Of a stretch of 64,000 bases of DNA, positions 50,801 to 61,415 are shown piece by piece; positions within the stretch are counted from its first letter, which is position 1; the number at the start of each line of letters is the position of its first letter. The stretch comes from Fusobacterium varium. Its GTDB lineage: Bacteria > Fusobacteriota > Fusobacteriia > Fusobacteriales > Fusobacteriaceae. Made by a program: the position numbers and the translations under genes. The DNA lies in contig LR134390.1 in the NCBI GenBank assembly GCA_900637705.1, positions 2,852,001 to 2,916,000 on the forward strand, written 5' to 3'. Under the pieces are notes generated by a model. That model was not told the DNA's origin, did not search any database, and saw nothing but the letters and a program-made list of their open reading frames with translations.

Positions 50801-53800
50801 GCTACAGCAACAACAAATGGAAGTTTAAACTCAACAGGAAATTTAAATATAGGAACTGGTGCAATAGGACTTCTTGGACAATATGATAATGGAGTTAATG
50901 GAAATAAAAATATAAGTAACAGTGGAAATATTACTGCTAAAGATGGTGGAATAGGACTTGCAGCAGTTATTGGTGATTCACTTCCTTTACACACTATTAC
51001 TTTAAATAATACAGGAATAATAACAGCAAATGGAGAATCTCCAGCACATAATCCATCTATAGCAATGTATACAGATGTAGCTGATATAGTAAATACTGGA
51101 AATATCAAGGTAGGAAATAACAGTATAGGTATATATTCTAACTATAATGGCATACTTACATCTATACAAAATGATAATATGACTCTGACTGGAACAGATG
51201 GAATAGGAGTATATATCAAAGGAAGTACAAATGGTCTTATATCAAATAATATAACTTCTACTGAAGCAAAGAATACAGGTATAGTTCTTGAAAGAATATC
51301 ATCAAATATAAATGCTGGTAATATTGCTTTAGGTAATGAAAGTATTGGAATATTTGCAATGAATGGAACAGTATCTACAATAAACAGTAGCATATCAGTG
51401 GGTGATTCAAGTTCATCAAAAAATGCTATAGGGATAGTTGCAAATGGTGGTTCAAATATAAATCTAACAGGAACAAGTACAATTTCTGCTGGAGATAAAG
51501 GAATAGGTGTATATGCTGAAGGCACAGGAACAATTGCTGTTGTGACTAATACAGACAATATTTCAGTGGGTACAGATGGAATATATATTTATTCCAAAGG
51601 AGCTGCATTAACATTTACAGGAAATATCACAGCAGATAATCAGATTGGAGTAGTTGCTGATGGTGGAACTTTAAACAGCAGTACTTTCTCCATTACAGCA
51701 AAAAATGGTGGAATAGGTGTGTTCTTAAAAAATACTGTTCCTACATTTGGAAGTTCTACAATAGCAGTACAGGCAGGAAATTCATCTAAGTATTCAATAG
51801 GGATTTATTATGATAATGTTCCAGTTATAGGAACTACTCCTGTTATAACACAGACAGGAAGTTATACTATTGGTATGGTGTTAAATAATTCAACAGGAAC
51901 TACAGCTGGTGGAATTTTTATAGGAAATAGTGGAAACAATCAGATTGGAACTATAGTAAGAGAAAATTCCAATTTTACAGCAGCAGGAGATGTCAAGGTA
52001 GTAGGAGATAAGAATATTGGAATATATAGTGAAAAAAGTCAGATTTTAGTAAATGGAGATTTAGCAGTATTAGATTCTTCTAGTTCTGCAGATAAATCAA
52101 TATCTTCCCTAGGAATTTCTTTAAATGGTGGTTCATATAGAGGTATTGGAAATATTTCAATAGGAAATAACAGTATTGGAATCTTTGCTAAAAGTATGAT
52201 AACTGGAAATTTAATTTCCCAAGGAACAGGAATTGAGAATATGAATGTTGGTAATAATGGACTCGGAATATATGGAGAAGGCTCTGGAGATGTCATTGCT
52301 AATATGTCAAATATTACAATAGGTTCAAGTAATGCTACTGGTGTATATACTAAAGGAATGAATTCAACAGTTAAAGGCAATATGAGTATTGGAGCAAATA
52401 CAAGTATTGGTATAGTAAGTGAAGGTTCTGGAAATGTTTCGTATACAGGCTCTATGGCTATTGAGAATAAAATAGCTTCTGGATCAGTTGGTATTTATAA
52501 ATTACTTGGAGCAGGAACTATATCTACATCAACAGGCAGTTGGAGTGTTGGAAATAATGGTTATGGAATATATATTCAACAGGCCAAAACTGAAAATATT
52601 AATGAAAAAGAAATTATTACTATAACTTCCAACTCAGCAACAGTAAATAATAATGCTGATATGATACTTGGAACTTCAGCTGTAGGTATATTCTCTAATG
52701 GAAATAATATAATAAATAATGCTGGAAATATAGCTGTAGGAGCTACAGATATAAAAAATAATAATCATACTGATAGTGACCAGCACCTCAATTCAATTGG
52801 AATATATGCAGCTAATGGTACAAAAATTAATAATACTGGAAATATAACTGTAAATCATGATCATTCAATAGGAGTATATGCTCAGGGAGAAAAAACTAAC
52901 TTTATAAATACTGGAGTTATTAATGTTGATAATGGTGGTATTGGAGTTCTTGTAAGAAATGGTGCAACAGCTGTAAATGCTGCTGGTGGTAACATTATTT
53001 TAGGGAATAATATTGCTTCATGCAAAACAGCTACAGTAGGAATGGCAGCATATGGAGGGGCAAGAATAGAAAATGCTGGAACAATAACTGTTAATGAAGG
53101 CGTTGGAATGCTTTTAGGAGTTGGAGCAACTTTCTCAAATACAGGAAATATTTTTGTTAAAAATGGTATTGGAATAGAAGGACCAGGAACGCTTACTAAT
53201 TCTGGAAATATTACTATTTTACCTGGTGGAACGGGGTCAGCAACTGCTTTGACAGGTTTAGCTACTGCACAAGTTGGAAGTGTCATAATAAAGCCAGATG
53301 GAACTATATTAATCAATGATAAATATACATCTATAGGTGGAACTCTTTCTACTGCAGGAAATATAGTAGTAAATGGAGCATATGTAGATGTAACAACTGG
53401 AACACCATTGTTCAATGCAAACAGTGTGAGTGGTGAGGTAAAACTGCTTCCAAACTTTGCAGCAACAGGAAATGGAATTTCTTATGAAATAGAAGGATTT
53501 GTAAATACAGCAACAGGAACAATTACAGGAAGTAAACTTACTCCTGTAACATCTCCTTTATTTGTTGCTAAAGTTACAGATAAAGGAAATCTTGTTATTG
53601 CCAAAAGACCATATGCAGATTTAACAGTAGGTAATCAGTTTGATGCCTTGGATAAAGGATTGGATAACATACTTAAAAATAGTGGTGGAAATGGTAAAGA
53701 TGCTGAAATTCTAAAAGGGTTAAATCAATATCTTGAAGGACTTCCAGCAGATCAATTTGAGAGAGAAGCTTCTAGAAAACTTGCAGAAACAAGAGGAGAT

Positions 53801-54751
53801 ATTTATGCAACTATTCAAGGAAGAATGCAGGATATTAATCAAGCATTTGCTAACTCTTTCTATGAACTTGAATCATCATACAATCTGACTAAAGACAGCA
53901 GTAAATACAGTGTTATCTATACTGATGGAAATTATAAAGATTCCACTGTGGGAATAGACGACTATGATTACAAAGTAATGGGGCTTCTGTATATGAAAGA
54001 AAAAGAAGGAACAGAGTATGGAAGTAAATATGGGTATACATTAGGATTTACTGGATCGAAGTTTGATTTTGATGATGGAGGTTCAAAAGAAGATGTATAC
54101 TCATTGAGAGCAGGAGCTCACAGAGTTAAAAATTTAAGTGATGAATATAAAGTATCTTGGCTTACAAGATTGGAACTTGGATACAACAGACACATCGCTA
54201 AGAGAAAGCTTAATCTTCAAAATACATATGAAAATAAAGGGGAGTACAATACTTATTCTGTAGCATTTGATAACAGGCTTACAAAAGTTATCTATACAGA
54301 CATTTCTAGACAATTGGATGTATATGCTGATTTAGATTTAGAATATGGAAAAGTAGATGACTTTAAAGAAAGTGCTGGAAGCAAAGGTGGACTGGAAGTA
54401 CAAATTAAAGATAATGATTACTTAAGCGTACAGGTAGCAGCCGGAGTAAAAGCTCAGCAGAGAATCTATGTAGTAAATGATGTATCTGTAAAAGCAACAG
54501 CAGATGTAAAGTATGCATATGAACTTGGAGATAATTATGATGGAAATAAAGCAAGACTTAAAAATGGAGGAGAAGGATATTACAGTCTAATCACTCCAGA
54601 AAAGAAAGAGGGAAAACTTACAGGAAAAATCGGACTTACAATAGAAAAAGCTAATCATATGGGAGTAACTTTTGAAGTAGAGGCAGTAGATGAAGGAAAT
54701 AGAAAAGACTCATCAATCAAGTATGGAGTAAGATTCAATTACAAATTTTAA
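44868..54751 (+). CDS. Giant type V autotransporter adhesin, frame broken once near the N-terminus
   Basis: About 3,294 residues when read across one break. A signal segment (GYSLSLLILFLITGGISLS) starts at about residue 23, followed by a charged helix (LELEKEKIKKEISENEK). The frame changes in the A6 at 45053-45058; one added A gives KKYDIELVDLIKKGDFYSK and joins the main frame. Residues about 150-290 are proline-rich (PAVTIPNIS, VPPTVPVLNIP). Then comes a passenger of over 2,500 residues of beta-solenoid repeats with recurring IGIY or IGVY turns and N-I-x-V/I-G rungs. A linker helix (ETRGDIYATIQGRMQ) leads into a 12-strand-type outer-membrane barrel ending RFNYKF, with aromatic C-terminal residue. 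No protease motif was seen. Such proteins are surface adhesins in fusobacteria. Confidence 0.92.
46380..53260 (+). repeat. Degenerate beta-solenoid repeats in the autotransporter passenger
   Basis: Coding repeats of roughly 20-30 residues recur through the passenger, each built on patterns such as GNI-x-x-x-G and x-IG-I/V-Y/F-x-x-x-G. At the DNA level GGAATA/T, AATATT and ACTGGAA blocks recur but drift, so the copies are diverged rather than recent tandem duplicates. The regular repeats thin out before the proline-rich N-terminal region and after residue about 2,750. Confidence 0.7.
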
Positions 54752-54756
54752 CCAAA

Positions 54757-54779
54757 AAGGCAGAGATTATCTCTGCCTT
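54757..54779. terminator. Bidirectional terminator between autotransporter and gpx
   Basis: A perfect 10-bp stem AAGGCAGAGA with TCTCTGCCTT and a TTA loop, 5 nt after the autotransporter stop and 7 nt from the gpx stop on the other strand. Confidence 0.9.
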
Positions 54780-54785
54780 AATTAT

Positions 54786-55325
54786 TTATTTCAATATTGC
54801 TCTTGCTACTTCTGCATCTATCTCATCAGGTGTTACAGTAGGAGAAAATCTTCCAATTATTTCCCCATCTTTTCCTATGAGAAATTTAGTAAAGTTCCAT
54901 TTTATCTCTTTACCTAATAATGTTTGTCCTAATTTTTCAAGTTTATCCTTAAAAGAATCAGTTTCTCTATTTTTTATTTCCTCACTTGCTTTCTCTTTTA
55001 AATATATGTATAGAGGATCAGCATTCTTTCCATTTACATCTATCTTTGCAAATGTTTTAAACTTAGTTCCATATTTCAATTGGCAAAATTCAGCTATTTC
55101 TTCACTGCTTTCTGGTGCCTGTTTCAAAAACTGATTGCTTGGAAAATCCAATATTTCAAACCCTTTATCACGATATTTTTCATAAAGTTTTTCAAGTCCT
55201 TCATATTGAGATGTAAGTCCACATCTTGTAGCTGTATTTACTATAAGCAATACTTTTCCTTTATATTTTTCCAATGTTTCTTCTGTTCCATCTACATTTT
55301 TAACTTTAAAATCATAAATAGTCAT
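54786..55325 (-). CDS. gpx: Glutathione peroxidase family thiol peroxidase
   Basis: A 179-residue thioredoxin-fold peroxidase. The peroxidatic residue is C35 in NTATRCGLTSQY (cysteine, not selenocysteine). The FPSNQF block and WNFTKFLI near the C-terminus give the rest of the catalytic site. C81 in EFCQLKYG is in place for the resolving cysteine of thioredoxin-dependent members (BtuE/Gpx7 type), so the reductant is probably thioredoxin rather than glutathione. It stands alone. Confidence 0.9.
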   Translation of the reverse strand: MTIYDFKVKNVDGTEETLEKYKGKVLLIVNTATRCGLTSQYEGLEKLYEKYRDKGFEILDFPSNQFLKQAPESSEEIAEFCQLKYGTKFKTFAKIDVNGKNADPLYIYLKEKASEEIKNRETDSFKDKLEKLGQTLLGKEIKWNFTKFLIGKDGEIIGRFSPTVTPDEIDAEVARAILK

Positions 55326-55433
55326 TTTAGTACCACCTCTTAGAATTTTTTATGTTTCATATATATTATTCGAGCTGTTTCTAAAATTCTTTTTTTCTTT
55401 AATATTTTTAATTTTTATTATGTCATTTAAAAA

Positions 55434-56126
55434 TTATTTCTCTATTGCTTTTAACGCTGCTCTTTCTGCATGTATTGCTGCAGTATCAAATAATGAAATA
55501 TCTGTATCTTTCTGTTGTACCAAAAGACCAATCTCAGTACAACCTAATATAACTCCCTGTGCTCCCTCTTTTACCAAACTCTTCATTATATCAAGAAATC
55601 TCTTTTTAGAATCTGCTACTATATTTCCAAGACACAATTCTTCATAAATCACTCTGTTCACTTCTGCTCTGTCTTCAGCATCTGGAACTATAACTTCTAT
55701 TCCCCTGTCTACAAGTTTATTTTTATAGAAATCCTGTTCCATAGTATATTTTGTTCCCAGTAAGGCAACTTTTTTTATATTTTTCTTATCAAGTTCATCT
55801 GCTGTTGCCTCTGCTATATGAAGTATGGGAATACTTATTTTTTCTTGAATATCTGGAGCTATTTTATGCATTGTATTTGTGCATATAACTATGAAATCTG
55901 CTCCTGCTTTTTCTAAATTCTGTGCTGCTTCTGTTAAAATTTCTGCGCTTTTATCCCATTCTCCTTTTGCCTGACATTCCTCTATTTCCTGAAAATCCAC
56001 ACTAAAAAGGACTATCTTTCCTGAGTGCAGTCCTCCTAATTTTTCTTTTATTGTTCTATTGATTATTTCATAATAAGTTACAGTACTTTCCCAGCTCATT
56101 CCACCAATAAGACCTATTGTTTTCAT
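55434..56126 (-). CDS. Aspartate/glutamate racemase family protein
   Basis: A 230-residue cofactor-independent racemase-fold protein. MKTIGLIGGMSWESTVTYYEIIN at the N-terminus, the first catalytic cysteine in VICTNTMHK and the second in LGCTEIGLLV are the signatures of the YgeA/aspartate racemase group. Substrate could be aspartate, glutamate or a broader set (YgeA acts on homoserine and others). It lies between gpx and the ABC operon with gaps on both sides. A start at 56126 with GGAGG upstream is clear. Confidence 0.88.
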   Translation of the reverse strand: MKTIGLIGGMSWESTVTYYEIINRTIKEKLGGLHSGKIVLFSVDFQEIEECQAKGEWDKSAEILTEAAQNLEKAGADFIVICTNTMHKIAPDIQEKISIPILHIAEATADELDKKNIKKVALLGTKYTMEQDFYKNKLVDRGIEVIVPDAEDRAEVNRVIYEELCLGNIVADSKKRFLDIMKSLVKEGAQGVILGCTEIGLLVQQKDTDISLFDTAAIHAERAALKAIEK

Positions 56127-56317
56127 TTCATCCCTCCATATTTTATAAATACTCTCTTTATATATTATATAATTATAAAAAAATTTGTATATTCAAAATT
56201 AGTTCTATGAATAATATCATACTTTTTTAAGTATATTATTTAGATCTTCAAACTACGTTTTTTTATTCATAATTCATTTTTCATACTTATTATAGATTTA
56301 TCAAAAAATAAATATAA

Positions 56318-56358
56318 AAAATGACTAAGAAGTTAAAATATAATTTCTTAGTCATTTT
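56318..56358 (-). terminator. Intrinsic terminator of the peptide ABC operon
   Basis: A 14-bp stem (56318-56331 with 56345-56358) followed on the minus strand by a T-rich tail, 36 nt past the last ABC gene. Confidence 0.85.
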
Positions 56359-56393
56359 GATATTTTCTAATCTTTAAGTATCTATTTTTAATT

Positions 56394-57140
56394 TTAAACT
56401 TTTATTCCATCTAAAAAATATTTCCCATATTCACTTTTTGGATTTCTAAAAAAGTCAACTGTTTCTCTTATTTCCTGTACCTCTCCCTTATATAAAAGAA
56501 GAACCCTATGAGATATATTATATACAACCCCTAAGTCATGTGATATGAAAATAAAAGTTGTATTATACTCCTTATTAAATTTTTTAATAAGATTTAAAAT
56601 CTGATTTTGTATTGAAAGATCTAAAGAAGCAACAGGTTCATCACATACTACAAGTTTTGGTTTCAATATCATAGCAGCTCCAATGACTACTCTCTGCCTC
56701 TGTCCTCCACTCAGTTCAGATGGATATTTTCCTCCACACGTTTCTTCCAGTCCTATTTCTTTCAACATGGACTTTACTCTTTCTTCTCTCTCTTTTTTAT
56801 CTTTAACTCCATTTACTTTTAGTGGTTCTTCTAATATTTTTCCAATCTTCATAGCTGGATTTAAAGAACTATAGGGATCTTGGAATACCATCTGTACTTC
56901 TTTTTTTACCATTTCTTCAAGAGGACGTTCCATCAGCATTATATCTCCACTATTTTTCTTTTCAATTCCTAAAAGTATCTTTCCAATGGTAGATTTTCCT
57001 GCTCCTGATTGTCCAATGATTGAAAATATCTCTCCCTCTTTTACATCAAAGGTAACATCTTTTAATATCTGCTTTTTTTCTTTAGAAAAAAAATTCCCTG
57101 AATTATAGTATTTATTTAGATTTTTCACTTCTAAAAACAT
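56394..57140 (-). CDS. Peptide/nickel-type ABC transporter ATP-binding protein (second)
   Basis: A 248-residue ATPase of the OppF/NikE type. Walker A reads GQSGAGKST, the Q-loop VFQDPYSSLNPAMKIG, the signature LSGGQRQR and Walker B LVVCDEPVASLD. It is shorter than OppF, lacking the long C-terminal oligopeptide-transporter extension, which fits the NikE/DdpF end of the family. One base separates it from the preceding ATPase gene. Confidence 0.9.
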   Translation of the reverse strand: MFLEVKNLNKYYNSGNFFSKEKKQILKDVTFDVKEGEIFSIIGQSGAGKSTIGKILLGIEKKNSGDIMLMERPLEEMVKKEVQMVFQDPYSSLNPAMKIGKILEEPLKVNGVKDKKEREERVKSMLKEIGLEETCGGKYPSELSGGQRQRVVIGAAMILKPKLVVCDEPVASLDLSIQNQILNLIKKFNKEYNTTFIFISHDLGVVYNISHRVLLLYKGEVQEIRETVDFFRNPKSEYGKYFLDGIKV

Positions 57141-57141
57141 A

Positions 57142-57870
57142 TTATTCTCCTCTTGTCCATAGAGTTTTTGAAAAACCTATGAGTCTTTTTACATAAGGAT
57201 GTTCCTGATGTTCAAATATTTCTTCACAGCTGTTTTCTTCTACAATATTTCCTTTATACATAACACAAGCCCTGTCTGCAAAGTTTTTTATAGAATCCAG
57301 ATCATGTGAAATAAAAAGTATAGATATTCCCAGTTCTTTTCTTATATTCTTAAACAGAGTAATTACTTCCCTTTTTGTTCTCATATCCAATGCTGTTGTT
57401 ACTTCATCTGCAATCAGAACTTCTGGTTTTCCTATTAATGCTCCTGCTATGACTACCCTCTGTCTTTCTCCTCCACTTGTTTCGTGAGGATACTTTTTTA
57501 AAAATTTATCAATTTCTTTTATTCCAACTTTTTCTAACAAAGCTGTTACTTCCTCTTTCCATTTTCCATCATTTCCATAATGGGATTCATAAAGTCTTTT
57601 CAGCTGACTTCCTATCTTTATTGTTGGATTTAATGATATAAAAGCATTTTGAAAAACTGCTCCTATTTTACAGTTTTTTTCAAACTTCTCATAATGAATT
57701 ATACTTCTTTCAGGAAGTATTCCTAATATGAATTTAGTAGTCAAAGTTTTTCCACTTCCAGATTCTCCTACCAGAGCAACTATCTCTCCTTTTTCCATAT
57801 GAAAGCTCATATCTTTTAAAAGTACCTGTCCATCAATTTCTAAATTTAATTTTTCTATATTTATTATCAT
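57142..57870 (-). CDS. Peptide/nickel-type ABC transporter ATP-binding protein (first)
   Basis: A 242-residue ATPase of the OppD/NikD type. Walker A reads GESGSGKTLTTKF, the Q-loop VFQNAFISLNPTIKIG, the signature TSGGERQR and Walker B VLIADEVTTALD. It overlaps the stop of the permease gene upstream by 1 nt, so translation is coupled. With the neighbouring ATPase it forms the heterodimeric motor of the transporter. Confidence 0.9.
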   Translation of the reverse strand: MIINIEKLNLEIDGQVLLKDMSFHMEKGEIVALVGESGSGKTLTTKFILGILPERSIIHYEKFEKNCKIGAVFQNAFISLNPTIKIGSQLKRLYESHYGNDGKWKEEVTALLEKVGIKEIDKFLKKYPHETSGGERQRVVIAGALIGKPEVLIADEVTTALDMRTKREVITLFKNIRKELGISILFISHDLDSIKNFADRACVMYKGNIVEENSCEEIFEHQEHPYVKRLIGFSKTLWTRGE

Positions 57871-58627
57871 TAGAATCTTTTTCCTCTCTTTTCAAGTTTA
57901 TTCATCTGATAAACTGTGAATATTATGGCAAGTCCCGGAGCTATAGTAAACCACGGAGCTGATAAAAAATATGACTGTGACTGATTCAATATATTTCCCC
58001 ATGTAGGATATGGAGGCTGAATACCAAGCCCTAAATACCCCAAGCCAGCTTCAGTAAGTATTGCCCCTGCAAATCCAGTTGTAAAACTGATAAGTACAGG
58101 CTTCATTATATTTGGAAGTATATGATAAAAAATTATTCTTAAATCTGATACTCCATATGTTTTAGCTGCTACTACATATTCCATATTTCTTTCTTTCTTT
58201 ACAAGTCCCCTCACCATATTTACACATCTTGGAAGGTAGATAAGAAAAATAGCCACTATCATAGAAATAAATCCTGTCTTCAAAATTATTATTACTCCAA
58301 GAGCTATTAATATTGAAGGAATAGCTATTATTACTTCTATAAAAGATGTAATAACAGAATCTAAAACCTTTCCATAATAACCTGCTACACTTCCTATTAT
58401 TGTTCCTACTATTACAGAAAGTGCCACAGAAACTGAAGCTATGAGAAGAGTATAAAAGAACCCAATACAAGCCTGCTGAAAATATCTCTTCCTAAGTTAT
58501 CACAGCCCAATAGATTTTTTAGACTTGGTCTTGCCAGTATCATATCATCATTCATAGTATAAGGATTCTGATAAAAATAAATTACAACTATCAAAAGAAA
58601 TATAAGTACAATATATCTTTTTTTCAT
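57870..58627 (-). CDS. ABC transporter permease, OppC/NikC type, frame broken once
   Basis: About 252 residues when read across the break. The N-terminus (MKKRYIVLIFLLIVVIYFYQNPY) is a transmembrane helix, then NLLGCDNLGRDIFSRLVLG, the typical OppC lead-in. The frame changes at about 58459-58463; one added base gives LGFFYTLLIASVSVALSVIVGTIIGS. The EAA-like loop reads AAKTYGVSDLRIIFYHILPNIMKPVLIS and EAGLGYLGLGIQPPYPTWGNI follows. Six helices in total. It partners the OppB-type permease upstream. Confidence 0.85.
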
Positions 58628-58628
58628 T

Positions 58629-59543
58629 TTACTCTCCTCCTCTTATTCTAGGATCAATAACTGAATAGAGGATATCTATAATGAAATTAATAAGGACAAG
58701 CACTACTGATGTGTAGAAAATTAATCCCTGTATTAAAGGTATGTCCCTTGTTACTACTGAAGTTATGAGAAGCCTTCCAATTCCTGGAATAGAAAATATC
58801 TGCTCTATTATTACTATTCCTGTGATAAGATCTATTATCATAATCCCTATCAATGGAATTACTGGAAGAATAGAATTTTTTAATATATATATATTAAGCC
58901 ATTTCATTTTCAGCCCATTTACATAGAGATATTTTATGTACTCCTCTCTCATCTCATATTCAAGATTGCTTCTTATATAACTTGTAATTATTCCTATATT
59001 AGGTATAGCTATAACTACACATGGCATGAGAAGAGAAGCAAAAGTATTATTGTATCCAACAGAAAATAATCTCAATATTACTCCAAAAACAAACATAAAA
59101 ATTATTCCCAGCCAAAACGAAGGAACTGAGATAAAAACACCTATCATAAAATCTCCAAATTTTTTCACATGTTTATTTTTTATTTTATATAGCAAAAAAG
59201 ATAGGGGTACAGATACTAAGAATACTATCCCTATCGAAATCATAGCTATTTCTAAAGTAAGAGGAAGCCTTTTGAGAATGAGGCTGACAACAGGTTCGGA
59301 GTACTTGAAGGAATTTCCGAAATCTCCTACAAGTACTCCTTTGCCCCAAGTGAGATATCTCACTATTAAACTTTTATTTAATCCAAGTGCTTCTCTCAAT
59401 AATTCAATGTCCTCTGGAGTGCTTTCAACACCAAGTATAGCTGATGCTGGATCTCCCGGAATCATTTCCAAAAGCAAAAATGAAAGTGTCCCTATAAGAA
59501 ATATAGAAAATATCATTTTTGTTAGTTTTTTCATATAGAACAT
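58629..59543 (-). CDS. ABC transporter permease, OppB/NikB type
   Basis: A 304-residue six-helix permease. LTKMIFSIFLIGTLSFLLLEMIPGDPA is the typical first helix and periplasmic entry; the C-terminal IEQIFSIPGIGRLLITSVVTRDIPLIQG is the family signature. The start is the ATG at 59543, which has GGAG at the end of the preceding gene and overlaps neither its coding sequence nor stop improperly; the longer open frame to 59606 runs inside the binding-protein gene and is not credible. Confidence 0.9.
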   Translation of the reverse strand: MFYMKKLTKMIFSIFLIGTLSFLLLEMIPGDPASAILGVESTPEDIELLREALGLNKSLIVRYLTWGKGVLVGDFGNSFKYSEPVVSLILKRLPLTLEIAMISIGIVFLVSVPLSFLLYKIKNKHVKKFGDFMIGVFISVPSFWLGIIFMFVFGVILRLFSVGYNNTFASLLMPCVVIAIPNIGIITSYIRSNLEYEMREEYIKYLYVNGLKMKWLNIYILKNSILPVIPLIGIMIIDLITGIVIIEQIFSIPGIGRLLITSVVTRDIPLIQGLIFYTSVVLVLINFIIDILYSVIDPRIRGGE

Positions 59544-59544
59544 T

Positions 59545-61038
59545 TTAATCTCCAATACTAATTTTTGCGAAGTTCGTAAATGAGAGTGGATAGAATACAT
59601 ATCCATTTATGTTTTTATTCATAGCTGTGATAAGTTCTGGATCCATTATGAAAATTGCTGCATTTTCATCTCTTAATATTCTTTGAGCTTCTTTATAATA
59701 TTCAATCCTTTTATTTTCATCAGATGTCATTTTTGCATCTGCAATAAGTTTGTCATATTTAGGATTTTCATAGTTGAAGAAATTTCTTGGATAATTTGAT
59801 GCATATCTCTTTAATATAGAGTCTGGATCAAGTTTTCCTGTAAGTCCTACTATAGTTGCCTCATATTTTCTTCCACTGTAAACCTCTGACAGCCAAGTTG
59901 CCCATTCTACAGTTTCTATATTCATAGTGATGCCAACTTCCTTAAGCTGTTCAGCTATCACCTGAGCTGTTGATACATGCATTGCATAGTTGCTTGGAAC
60001 TCTCACTGTAAATCTAAGATTTTCATATCCTGCATTTTTTAAAAGTTCTTTTGCTTTTTCAACATCTCTTTTTTCACCTATATTATCTATGCAGAATTTT
60101 TTCATTACTGGGCTCATATTTGTTTCAAGTTTTATTCCATATCCACCCATTACATTTTTAATTATTCCATCTTTATCTACTGCTAAGTTAATAGCTTCTC
60201 TTACTTCTTTGTGGCTGAAAGGCTCAAATTTATTATTAAGTGCAAATATCTGAACTGTATTTTGAGCTCCTGATATAGTTTTAAAATTCTTAAGCTCATT
60301 TAATCTTTTTGAATCCACACGTGGAAGAATATCTATCTCCCCTGATAAAAGTTTTAAAAATGCTGTTTCTGCATTTGGAGTTACAAAAATTTCAACGCCA
60401 TCTATTTTGGCCTTTTCTCCCCAATAATCATCATTTTTCTCTAATGTTATCTTCTGTTCTCTCTCATATCCAGATACTTTAAATGGTCCTGTTCCTATTG
60501 GTTCCTTATCTAAAGAATCTCTATTTTCATCAGGAACTATTCCCTCTGTCATATAATAAATAAAGGCTGAATCTGGAACTTTAAGAGTAATTGTTATTTC
60601 ATCTTCACCAGTTATTTTTATATCATCTATATTTGAGAACATGGCCTGAGCAGGAGTATCCCCCTCTCTTCCTGACATTTTTCTTAAAGAAAATTCTACA
60701 TCTTTTACATCTAGAGGATTTCCATTATGAAATTTGATTCCATCTCTTATTTTAAATGTATATTTTAATCCATCTTCTGATATATTATATTCCTTGGCTA
60801 CTGCTGGGTAAAGTCCTCCATCTACTGTAGGCATTACAAGCCCTTCAAAAACATTCATCATTATTTCTTCCGAGCCACTTGATACAAGTTTGTAAGGATT
60901 TAAACTATCTATATCCATACTAGTGATAGTTCTTATTATTTTTTTCTCAGGAGCTTTTTCCTCTTTTCCACATCCTAAAAGAGCCAGTCCCAATAGCGAC
61001 AATACTATCAGTTTTTTATTTCTACCTTTTAAATGCAT
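59545..61038 (-). CDS. ABC transporter solute-binding lipoprotein (peptide/nickel SBP_bac_5)
   Basis: A 497-residue lipoprotein with lipobox LALLGC (acylated cysteine at residue 23). The SBP_bac_5 fold is evident from SMDIDSLNPYKLVSSGSEEIMMNVFEGLV, KYTFKIRDGIKFHNGNPLDVKDVEFSLRK and EPIGTGPFKVSGYE. It is the first gene of a five-gene operon (binding protein, two permeases, two ATPases). The cargo may be a short peptide, nickel chelate or similar; no residue I can see decides it. The operon is read from a promoter at 61105-61133. Confidence 0.9.
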   Translation of the reverse strand: MHLKGRNKKLIVLSLLGLALLGCGKEEKAPEKKIIRTITSMDIDSLNPYKLVSSGSEEIMMNVFEGLVMPTVDGGLYPAVAKEYNISEDGLKYTFKIRDGIKFHNGNPLDVKDVEFSLRKMSGREGDTPAQAMFSNIDDIKITGEDEITITLKVPDSAFIYYMTEGIVPDENRDSLDKEPIGTGPFKVSGYEREQKITLEKNDDYWGEKAKIDGVEIFVTPNAETAFLKLLSGEIDILPRVDSKRLNELKNFKTISGAQNTVQIFALNNKFEPFSHKEVREAINLAVDKDGIIKNVMGGYGIKLETNMSPVMKKFCIDNIGEKRDVEKAKELLKNAGYENLRFTVRVPSNYAMHVSTAQVIAEQLKEVGITMNIETVEWATWLSEVYSGRKYEATIVGLTGKLDPDSILKRYASNYPRNFFNYENPKYDKLIADAKMTSDENKRIEYYKEAQRILRDENAAIFIMDPELITAMNKNINGYVFYPLSFTNFAKISIGD

Positions 61039-61104
61039 TTTTCCTCCCTAGTCCATTAAAAAATGTGTTTCAGAATATGTCATTAATAATATTAAAGCTG
61101 ATTT

Positions 61105-61133
61105 ATCGTATCACATTTTCTCATTTATTTCAA
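61105..61133 (-). promoter_or_regulatory. Peptide ABC operon promoter
   Basis: Minus strand: TTGAAA (61128-61133), 17-nt spacer, TACGAT (61105-61110) with TG upstream of the -10. The transcript would start near 61098, about 60 nt before the binding-protein gene. Confidence 0.65.
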
Positions 61134-61350
61134 TGAATATATTAATTTTAAGTTTCTTTCTATTGTATCTTTGTTTGATATAACTATACTCCGTGATTTT
61201 TTATTTTTTTACAAGAATTTTATCTCCTCTATTGAATTTAAGAATAAAAATAGAACATAATTGAGCATTAAAATTCCATTATTATAATATCCTTTTTATC
61301 AAAAAAAATTATCTATTTATTTTTTTATAAAAAAAGTTTTCAAAAAAATA

Positions 61351-61379
61351 TTGACAATATCCCTTTCAAGTTATATAAT
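61351..61379 (+). promoter_or_regulatory. Consensus promoter of the 61.4-kb leader
   Basis: TTGACA (61351-61356), 17-nt spacer, TATAAT (61374-61379): a perfect consensus. The transcript would start near 61386, 30 nt before a short ORF and about 260 nt before the solute-binding protein. Confidence 0.85.
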
Positions 61380-61415
61380 CACCTCAATAAAATAAATTAA
61401 CACAAGGAGAAAAAA

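Noticed and set aside
45358-53415. Long ORFs on the minus strand beneath the autotransporter, some over 170 codons
   Set aside because: They are antisense shadows of a repetitive, compositionally biased coding sequence; no ribosome binding sites or family motifs were seen.
53700-53830. RGD tripeptide near the barrel linker of the autotransporter, as an integrin-binding motif
   Set aside because: It lies in the helix leading into the barrel pore, which is probably buried, and one tripeptide is weak evidence.
59544-59606. Longer N-terminus of the OppB-type permease
   Set aside because: It would overlap the end of the binding-protein gene by about 60 nt, whereas the ATG at 59543 has a ribosome binding site and starts a typical permease.
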